A stretch of DNA of 10,771 nt, taken from Fidelibacterota bacterium UBA7303 (GTDB lineage Bacteria; Fidelibacterota; Marinisomatia; Marinisomatales; UBA1611). The notes under the pieces are model-generated. The model was given only the letters and a program-made list of their open reading frames with translations, did no database searches and was not told the DNA's origin. Location: positions 2,570-13,340 of the forward strand of contig DKQR01000168.1 in NCBI GenBank assembly GCA_002471805.1. Reading direction: 5' to 3'. Made by a program: the position numbers and the translations under genes. Positions 1 through 4,935 of this stretch are shown here, in pieces; the stretch's first letter is position 1, and each line of letters begins with the position of its first letter.

Positions 1-591
1 CTGATTCGGTGCATACCGTCTCTTATCAATTAGGGCAAAATGCATGCCAAGGCGTTTTGCATAGGCCTGACTGATGGCGGCGGAACCAATATCCGGTGCC
101 AGCACAGCTGAATTTTCAGGATCGAAACCTTCTTTCTTTATTGCATCCAAGAGCACCATTCTGCTGTACAAATGATCAAAGGGAATCTTTGTAAAGCCTT
201 GAATCTGCGTAGAATGCAGATCCATGGTAATAATTCGATTGATACCCATGGCCGTGACAATATCAATCATCACCCGGGATGAAATAGGAACTCTGGGCTG
301 ATCTTTCCTGTCCTGCCTGCCGTAGCCAAAATAAGGGATTACCGCTGTAACCCGGCCTGCGGAAGCGCGGACAGCCGCATCTGCCATCAGTGCCAATTCG
401 ATAATGTTTTCTGCGGGACTGTTTGTCGATTGAATTATAAATACATCATGCCCGCGAATATTTTCTTCAAATTTGATCCATAATTCTCCATCTGAGAAGG
501 TCTTGATAGAAATTGCACCTAATTCACGACCCAGGGATGAGGCGATTCTTTCAGATAGTGCTGGATTGCTCCTGCCGCTGAATATTTTCAT
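1..591 (-). CDS. prs: Ribose-phosphate pyrophosphokinase (PRPP synthetase), N-terminal 197 residues, cut by window edge
   Basis: The cytoplasmic enzyme transfers pyrophosphate from ATP to ribose-5-phosphate, giving PRPP for nucleotide, His, Trp and NAD synthesis. My reverse-strand translation starts MKIFSGRSNPALSERIA and stays open to the window edge. Visible family motifs are FSDGE (32-36), the ATP-binding region PYFGYGRQDRK (87-96, typical form PYFGYARQDRK), the cation/PRPP-site motif DLHSTQIQGF (124-133), and the flexible-loop KRR (190-192) with the catalytic lysine. The family is about 310-320 residues, so roughly 115-120 C-terminal residues, including the PRPP-binding loop, lie outside the window. 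The ATG at 591 gives the standard N-terminus. Another ATG 5 nt upstream (596) reads ATG AAA TGA and overlaps the true start. The only purine-rich stretch nearby is a weak GATGAG. The gene lies 38 nt downstream of tRNA-Gln and is probably co-transcribed with ispE. Confidence 0.97.
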   Translation of the reverse strand, partial: MKIFSGRSNPALSERIASSLGRELGAISIKTFSDGELWIKFEENIRGHDVFIIQSTNSPAENIIELALMADAAVRASAGRVTAVIPYFGYGRQDRKDQPRVPISSRVMIDIVTAMGINRIITMDLHSTQIQGFTKIPFDHLYSRMVLLDAIKKEGFDPENSAVLAPDIGSAAISQAYAKRLGMHFALIDKRRYAPNQ

Positions 592-629
592 TTCATTTTT
601 CTCATCTTATTTCTCATGTTATCTTCAAG

Positions 630-700
630 CTGGGGCGCAGGGACTCGAACCCCGACTGCCGGGACCAAAACCCGGTGTCCTACCGTTAGACGACGCCCCA
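630..700 (-). tRNA. tRNA-Gln, anticodon UUG
   Basis: The reverse strand folds into a 71-nt cloverleaf. The 7-bp acceptor stem TGGGGCG/CGCCCCA is fully paired and begins with the U1-A72 pair also seen in E. coli tRNA-Gln. The D-stem is GTCT/GGAC with loop AACGGTA, and the 5-bp anticodon stem is CCGGG/CCCGG. The anticodon loop TTTTGGT has TTG at positions 34-36. The T-arm is CGGGG-TTCGAGT-CCCTG with one G-U pair. The discriminator base is G, as in E. coli tRNA-Gln. The 3' CCA is not encoded (CTT follows), so a CCA-adding enzyme is required. The gene lies 28 nt after the ispE stop and 38 nt before prs on the same strand, so it is probably excised from a longer transcript. No separate promoter is obvious in the short gap before it. 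Confidence 0.97.
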
Positions 701-728
701 AATTATTAGTTGTTTTAACATATCATTA

Positions 729-1565
729 TTATGTTGGGCGTGATACAGCGGTATGGTATTTAGATGAAAAATGTGACTCAGCCATTTTTGCAGCGGCGTC
801 TTCATCAAAAATCCCAAACACAGTCGAGCCGGAGCCCGACAGACCGGCGTACCGGGCGCCAAAAGCCCGGAGCGTATTTTTTATGTACCCAATCTCTGGA
901 TATGCTGGAACAACGATTGCTTCGAAATCATTCTCAAAGTGCTCAAAATGAATAATATCACCTTGAACAAAGCCGGCAAAATTAATTGCCTCTCGGGGCT
1001 TGTCCAAAATCTTTTTGATTTTCCCGTATGCCCAGGCCGTATCAATATGGATATCCGGCATAACCAATAAATAGGTTCCCGGAACCGGGGCTTGAACGGT
1101 TGTCAGTAACTCGCCAATCCCATCTCCGATCTGTGTGCCGCCTTTTATAAAAAAGGGTACATCTGCTCCCAATTCCAGGCCTATGGATTCCAAATTTTCA
1201 TTGGAAGCATTAAGATCATAAAGTTCTTGAATGCCTTTCAGCATTGCAGCCGCATTGGATGAACCGCCTCCCAGTCCTCTGCCTGCTGGAATTTTTTTCT
1301 CCAGTTTTATGGATAATCCGCCAATGTCATATAAGGTGCTCATTTTTTCCCAGGCATTTACACAGAGATTGGATGTATCATTTCTCAGCCAATTCACATT
1401 GGATGAAAATTGACAGCTTGAATCCCGTTTTTTTAAAATAATTGTGTCATGGAAATCCAGTTCCTGGAACAGCGTGTGAATGGTGTGATAACCATCCGGA
1501 CGCTGGCTGACAATTTTCAAGCCAATATTTACTTTACAATTAGATTTAAGAACAACAGGAGCCAT
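729..1565 (-). CDS. ispE: 4-diphosphocytidyl-2-C-methyl-D-erythritol kinase (MEP pathway)
   Basis: This GHMP-superfamily kinase phosphorylates the 2-hydroxyl of CDP-methylerythritol with ATP, a middle step of cytoplasmic MEP isoprenoid synthesis. The 278-residue length is normal. The N-terminus NCKVNIGL (9-16) matches the family PAKINLGL, with the catalytic Lys at 11, and RPDGYH lies at 22-27. The ATP-binding glycine motif PAGRGLGGGSSNAA is at 93-106, the catalytic Asp is in GADVPFF (133-139), and the third GHMP motif GLSGSGSTVFGIF is at 241-253. The ATG at 1565 lies inside the end of ispF (20-nt overlap). It is kept because the conserved N-terminus begins only a few residues later. The gene ends with three in-frame stops (TAA TAA TGA). 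It comes after ispD and ispF and before tRNA-Gln, so translation may be coupled to ispF. Confidence 0.97.
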   Translation of the reverse strand: MAPVVLKSNCKVNIGLKIVSQRPDGYHTIHTLFQELDFHDTIILKKRDSSCQFSSNVNWLRNDTSNLCVNAWEKMSTLYDIGGLSIKLEKKIPAGRGLGGGSSNAAAMLKGIQELYDLNASNENLESIGLELGADVPFFIKGGTQIGDGIGELLTTVQAPVPGTYLLVMPDIHIDTAWAYGKIKKILDKPREAINFAGFVQGDIIHFEHFENDFEAIVVPAYPEIGYIKNTLRAFGARYAGLSGSGSTVFGIFDEDAAAKMAESHFSSKYHTAVSRPT

Positions 1566-2040
1566 CTGCTTTACACAGGGTTGCTACAGCCTGCGCCGCC
1601 CATCCTTTTCCGGCACCGATAACCCCAAGTTGATCTGTGGTAGTGGCTTTTATTGATACTAAAGATTCATCGATTTGCATGGAATAAGCTATGTTATATT
1701 TCATTTGGGAAATAAATCCTGCGAGTTTTGGTTCCTGTAAAATAATGGTGGTATCCACATTGCATATTTCAAATCCTGCTTCCCGCACCCTCTTCACAGA
1801 ATCAGCTAAGAAATGGTTGCTAGATGCCCCTTGCCATGTATCGTCTTCACTGGGAAAAAATTGTCCAATATCTCCTAGAGCTGCGGCACCAAGAAGTGCG
1901 TCCACCAGTGCGTGAATGAGTCCATCCCCATCGGAATGGCCCACTGAGCCGAAGGGAGCGGGAATTTCCACACCGCCAATAATGAGCGTTTTGCCCTCTG
2001 CCAGTTGATGCACATCATACCCTATTCCTGTTCTGATCAT
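1546..2040 (-). CDS. ispF: 2-C-methyl-D-erythritol 2,4-cyclodiphosphate synthase (MEP pathway)
   Basis: This homotrimeric zinc enzyme cyclises CDP-ME-2-phosphate to ME-2,4-cyclodiphosphate and releases CMP, acting right after IspE. It has 164 residues, against about 157-160 in the family. Metal ligands are visible as GYDVH (7-11: Asp9, His11) and His43 in the HSDGDGLIHAL stretch (35-45). GDIGQFFP (56-63) and KATTTDQLGVIGAGKGWAAQAV (131-152) are the other core motifs. Small departures from the usual form are a Gly where Val/Ala is common in SDxD[V/A], and TTTD instead of TTTE. The last nine residues are cysteine-rich (CKADGSCCS) and are encoded largely where the gene overlaps ispE, so they probably reflect the overlap and not function. 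The start lies 5 nt after the ispD stop. The only purine tract, AGGAAAAG, is too far upstream to be a normal ribosome site. Confidence 0.97.
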   Translation of the reverse strand: MIRTGIGYDVHQLAEGKTLIIGGVEIPAPFGSVGHSDGDGLIHALVDALLGAAALGDIGQFFPSEDDTWQGASSNHFLADSVKRVREAGFEICNVDTTIILQEPKLAGFISQMKYNIAYSMQIDESLVSIKATTTDQLGVIGAGKGWAAQAVATLCKADGSCCS

Positions 2041-2045
2041 TTAAT

Positions 2046-2744
2046 TTATTCTTTTCCTGTGCCCTGAGTTTTTCGAAGGAAAAGTTGTACTGCTCTTTCC
2101 CAGTCATCTTGGGTTGTGATTTTAAAATTATTTGGATGTCCCTCAACCAGTGCTATAGAAAACCCCATTGCTTCCATCAGCGCTGCTTCGTCTGTTGCAG
2201 TTATATTATTTCGATCTGCATTATCAAACGCCGCCATCAATTTATCCTTTTTAAAAGTCTGTGGTGTTTGTGCCAGCCAAATAAGACTACGGTCCAGTGT
2301 TTCTTTTATCTGATCATTTTCTGAAAGTTTGACTGTATCTCTGCTGGGCAAAGCCACCACGGCGCCATCGTGATTTTCACAAACAGAAATAGAATTCGCA
2401 ATTATATTTTTTGTTACAAAGGGGCGGACTGCATCGTGAATGCAAACCAAAGTTGCTGAAGCAGCAGAAGCAGACACACCATTTTTTACAGAATCCTGCC
2501 TTCGTACTTCACCTGCAATAACTTTTACCGGTTTCCCGGCAGACATAGATATTAAATCGCGTTGGATAGATGCAGTCTGATTTTCCGGTACAACCACAAT
2601 CACCTCTTGGATAATACTGGATGCTAAGAATGGTTTCAGAGAATGAAAAAGGAGGGGGCGGCCTGCAAGCAATTTAAATTGCTTTACTTCTCCAAACCTG
2701 GTTCCTGCTCCGGCAGCAGGTATAATTGCGGATACTTGGTTCAT
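2046..2744 (-). CDS. ispD: 2-C-methyl-D-erythritol 4-phosphate cytidylyltransferase (MEP pathway)
   Basis: The enzyme couples methylerythritol-4-phosphate to CTP, giving CDP-methylerythritol and pyrophosphate, the step before IspE. At 232 residues it has normal family length. The nucleotide-binding loop IIPAAGAGTRFG is at 7-18, followed by VKQF (20-23) where PKQF is more usual, with the catalytic Lys and Gln retained. Other motifs are RRQDSVKNG (81-89), HDAVRPF (103-109), DTVK (136-139, catalytic Lys), QTPQTF (159-164), TDEA (184-187) and the C-terminal NFKITT (206-211). It lies 38 nt after queA and 5 nt before ispF. The first conserved beta strand starts immediately after this ATG. An out-of-frame mini-ORF (ATG GAC CAA TGA) ends on the ispD start codon in an ATGA overlap. 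No clear Shine-Dalgarno sequence is seen. Confidence 0.97.
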   Translation of the reverse strand: MNQVSAIIPAAGAGTRFGEVKQFKLLAGRPLLFHSLKPFLASSIIQEVIVVVPENQTASIQRDLISMSAGKPVKVIAGEVRRQDSVKNGVSASAASATLVCIHDAVRPFVTKNIIANSISVCENHDGAVVALPSRDTVKLSENDQIKETLDRSLIWLAQTPQTFKKDKLMAAFDNADRNNITATDEAALMEAMGFSIALVEGHPNNFKITTQDDWERAVQLFLRKTQGTGKE

Positions 2745-2782
2745 TGGTCCATGAGCACACTTTCAATGATAAAAACACCCGC

Positions 2783-3835
2783 TCACACAATCATCATAGC
2801 ATCCCCGTAACTGAGGAACCCGTATTTATTATTTTTGGCTTCGCGGTATGCTTTAATGATCAGGTCTCGATCCGCAAAAGCACTGACCATCATCATCAAG
2901 GTTGATTTTGGAGCATGAAAATTAGTGATCATTTTGTCTACCATCTTGAACTCATAAGGCGGATAGATAAATTTGTCCGTCCAGCCCCGTTTTGGGGTCA
3001 CCTGAAATCCCGAAATGGCAATCGTTTCCAATGCTCTGACGGTGGATGTACCCACTGCAATAATTTTACGGTATCGTTTCTTGGCTTGATTGATAGCCAG
3101 GGCTGTTTTTGGCGACACTTCGAAATATTCGGAATCCATCTGGTGCCGGTTTAAGTCCTCTACCTGTACCGGACGAAAGGTACCAAGACCTATATGCAGT
3201 GTAATATATTCCAGTTTGATACCTTTTTGTTCAGCCTTTTTTATCAAGCCAGATGTAAAATGCAACCCCGCCGTGGGAGCCGCGACAGCTCCGCGTTCCG
3301 ACGCATAAACAGTTTGATACCGTTTTTTATCATTTAGATCCGCCTCACGGTTTATATATGGGGGCAGGGGGCATGTTCCAATTCGATCGATGGCATCATG
3401 GAGATTATCACCGTCAAACTCAAAGCGCACTACTCGGCCTCCGGAGACAGTATTATCAATCACATCGCACATCAATTTTGATGTAAACATAAGTTTGTTG
3501 CCTATACGAACCTTGCGGGCCGGCCGCACCATTACTTCCCAGAGATCATTGGCCAGTTCACGGAGCAGAAAAACTTCCACCTTCGCCTCCGTGCGGTCTT
3601 TACTGGCAAACAACCGTGCTGGAAACACTCTGGTATTATTCAGCACCAGAAGGTCATTCTTGCGCATATAATCGGTTATATCCAGAAATCGTTTGTGTTC
3701 TATCTTGCCTGTATCCCTGTGAACAACCAGCAGTTTTGCAAAATCCCTGCGAGGTTCTGGATATTGAGCAATGAACTTTTTGGGTAGCGGATAATCAAAA
3801 TCGCCAAGTTTATATTTTTTCTTTTTTTCTATCAT
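2783..3835 (-). CDS. queA: S-adenosylmethionine:tRNA ribosyltransferase-isomerase (queuosine synthesis)
   Basis: QueA transfers and isomerises the ribosyl part of SAM onto preQ1 at position 34 of tRNAs with GUN anticodons (Asp, Asn, His, Tyr), forming epoxyqueuosine. The 350 residues match the family. Motifs in order are LNNTRVFPARL (65-75), CPLPPYI (155-161), YQTVYA (173-178), GAVAAPTAGLHFT (182-194), HIGLGTFRPV (214-223), VGTSTVRALE (261-270), TNFHAPKSTLMMMVSAF (304-320) and SYGDAMMIV (342-350). The motif usually read HxMHxE is HQMDSE here (231-236), so Asp234 replaces the second His. The start codon overlaps the ruvB stop as ATGA, which suggests translational coupling. ruvB-queA adjacency, often with tgt, is a known bacterial arrangement, but no tgt lies downstream here. 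The N-terminus is lysine-rich (MIEKKKKYKL). Confidence 0.97.
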   Translation of the reverse strand: MIEKKKKYKLGDFDYPLPKKFIAQYPEPRRDFAKLLVVHRDTGKIEHKRFLDITDYMRKNDLLVLNNTRVFPARLFASKDRTEAKVEVFLLRELANDLWEVMVRPARKVRIGNKLMFTSKLMCDVIDNTVSGGRVVRFEFDGDNLHDAIDRIGTCPLPPYINREADLNDKKRYQTVYASERGAVAAPTAGLHFTSGLIKKAEQKGIKLEYITLHIGLGTFRPVQVEDLNRHQMDSEYFEVSPKTALAINQAKKRYRKIIAVGTSTVRALETIAISGFQVTPKRGWTDKFIYPPYEFKMVDKMITNFHAPKSTLMMMVSAFADRDLIIKAYREAKNNKYGFLSYGDAMMIV

Positions 3836-4854
3836 TCAAATAATCTTTCCTGATTTGATGTTATTTCTTTCCCTAACAGTTTAAAGGCCGATTCCTGGGC
3901 AACCCTTCCTCGAGGTGTCCGCTGCAGGAACCCCTCCTTGATCAGGAAAGGTTCATATACATCCTCTATGGTTGCTGAATCTTCACCTACGGCTACAGCA
4001 AGAGATTTAACGCCCACAGGACCGCCAGTGAATTTTTCAATCAGTGTATCAAGGATCTTGCGGTCCATATCGTCCAGACCAATTTCGTCAATACCCAGTT
4101 TTTCCAAGGAACCTTTGGCTACATGGATATCAATGCTGCCCTCTGCTTTTACCTGGGCAAAATCTCGGGATCGCCGAAGAATGCGATTGGCAATTCGCGG
4201 TGTCCCCCGGCTGCGCTTTGCCAGTTCCATAGCACCCTCGTCATCAATATTAACTTCAAGTATGTTTGCAGATCTGTTGATAATATGAAACAGGTCTTCT
4301 GCTTCGTAATAATCAACCCGAAGTACAACACCAAACCGGTCACGCAGTGGCGATGTCAGGTTCCCCAGTCGAGTGGTGGCACCGATCAGGGTAAAGGGCT
4401 CAATATTAAGCTGCACGCTGCGGGCGCTGGGGCCTTTATCGATCATAATATCAATGGTGAAATCTTCCATGGCAGAATAAAGGTATTCCTCTACCACGCT
4501 GTTCAACCGATGGATTTCATCAATGAAAAAAACATCTCGGTGGCCCAGGTTGGTGATCATACCGGCAAGGTCACCTGCGCGTTCAATCACTGGACCAGAA
4601 GCATGCTTAATATTTACATTTAATTCCTTGGCAATAATGTTGGCCAGAGTAGTTTTTCCAAGCCCTGGGGGACCGAATAAAAGCACATGGTCAAGAGCAT
4701 CTCCGCGGCCATTGGAGGCTTCAATGTACAGTTTCAGGTTATCTACCAATTCCTTCTGGCCAATGAATTCATCGAACTGGGATGGACGAAGAGATTTTTC
4801 TACCACCAGATCCTCATCAAGAGGAGTAGGGTCAGCTATATGTATCTCTGTCAT
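3832..4854 (-). CDS. ruvB: Holliday junction branch-migration helicase motor RuvB
   Basis: RuvB is the hexameric AAA+ ATPase that, with RuvA, drives branch migration of Holliday junctions during recombination and fork repair. The 340-residue length is typical. Seen in order are the N-terminal SLRPSQFDEFIGQ (21-33), Walker A GPPGLGKTT (61-69), Walker B VFFIDEIH (108-115), sensor 1 GATTR (158-162), the arginine-finger region SPLRDRFG (168-175, Arg171 or its neighbour), sensor 2 RGTPRIANR (216-224), and the C-terminal winged-helix signature GGPVG (277-281) with RTPRGR (312-317). ruvA is not in the window. The ATG at 4854 places the family core about 20 residues in, as usual. Upstream is AT-rich with no Shine-Dalgarno sequence, and a weak promoter-like element lies in the 81-nt gap before it. 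The stop codon overlaps the queA start. Confidence 0.98.
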   Translation of the reverse strand: MTEIHIADPTPLDEDLVVEKSLRPSQFDEFIGQKELVDNLKLYIEASNGRGDALDHVLLFGPPGLGKTTLANIIAKELNVNIKHASGPVIERAGDLAGMITNLGHRDVFFIDEIHRLNSVVEEYLYSAMEDFTIDIMIDKGPSARSVQLNIEPFTLIGATTRLGNLTSPLRDRFGVVLRVDYYEAEDLFHIINRSANILEVNIDDEGAMELAKRSRGTPRIANRILRRSRDFAQVKAEGSIDIHVAKGSLEKLGIDEIGLDDMDRKILDTLIEKFTGGPVGVKSLAVAVGEDSATIEDVYEPFLIKEGFLQRTPRGRVAQESAFKLLGKEITSNQERLFE

Positions 4855-4874
4855 TCAATAAAATAGAAATAAAT

Positions 4875-4887
4875 CGGTTTAAAACCG
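4875..4887. repeat. Short palindrome CGGTTT-A-AAACCG in the gap before ruvB
   Basis: Two 6-nt arms, CGGTTT and AAACCG, surround a single A in the 81-nt gap (4855-4935) between the transketolase-like gene and ruvB. With a one-base centre it is a poor RNA hairpin. It could be a protein-binding site near a ruvB promoter, or chance. A neighbouring pair, CGGCT (4886-4890) and AGCCG (4911-4915), could form an alternative 5-bp stem with a 20-nt loop. No U-tract follows on the minus strand, so neither is a convincing terminator. Confidence 0.3.
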
Positions 4888-4891
4888 GCTA

Positions 4892-4909
4892 TAAAGATAC
4901 AATCTCAAA
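4892..4909 (-). promoter_or_regulatory. Weak candidate promoter element upstream of ruvB
   Basis: On the minus strand this reads TTTG, six bases, then TATCTTTA. The second part differs only in its last base from the Bacteroidetes -7 consensus TAnnTTTG. Transcription starting just downstream would leave a leader of about 30 nt before the ruvB ATG. No TTTG lies at the usual -33 distance, so support is weak and depends on an unproven FCB-like affiliation. Confidence 0.2.
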
Positions 4910-4935
4910 CAGCCGACGTAAAGAGGCCGTGTATT

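Noticed and set aside
616..951. 111-codon plus-strand open frame that runs through the tRNA and the end of ispE
   Set aside because: It crosses a complete tRNA-Gln gene and the conserved ispE C-terminus on the other strand, and its translation shows no family pattern.
4123..4623. 166-codon open frame on the plus strand inside ruvB
   Set aside because: It lies antisense to a fully motif-supported ruvB, shows no recognisable domain, and is best explained as a shadow of the real gene's codon pattern.
4855..4935. Intrinsic terminator after the transketolase-like gene
   Set aside because: The possible stems are short (5-6 bp) or have no usable loop, and no U-tract follows on the minus strand.
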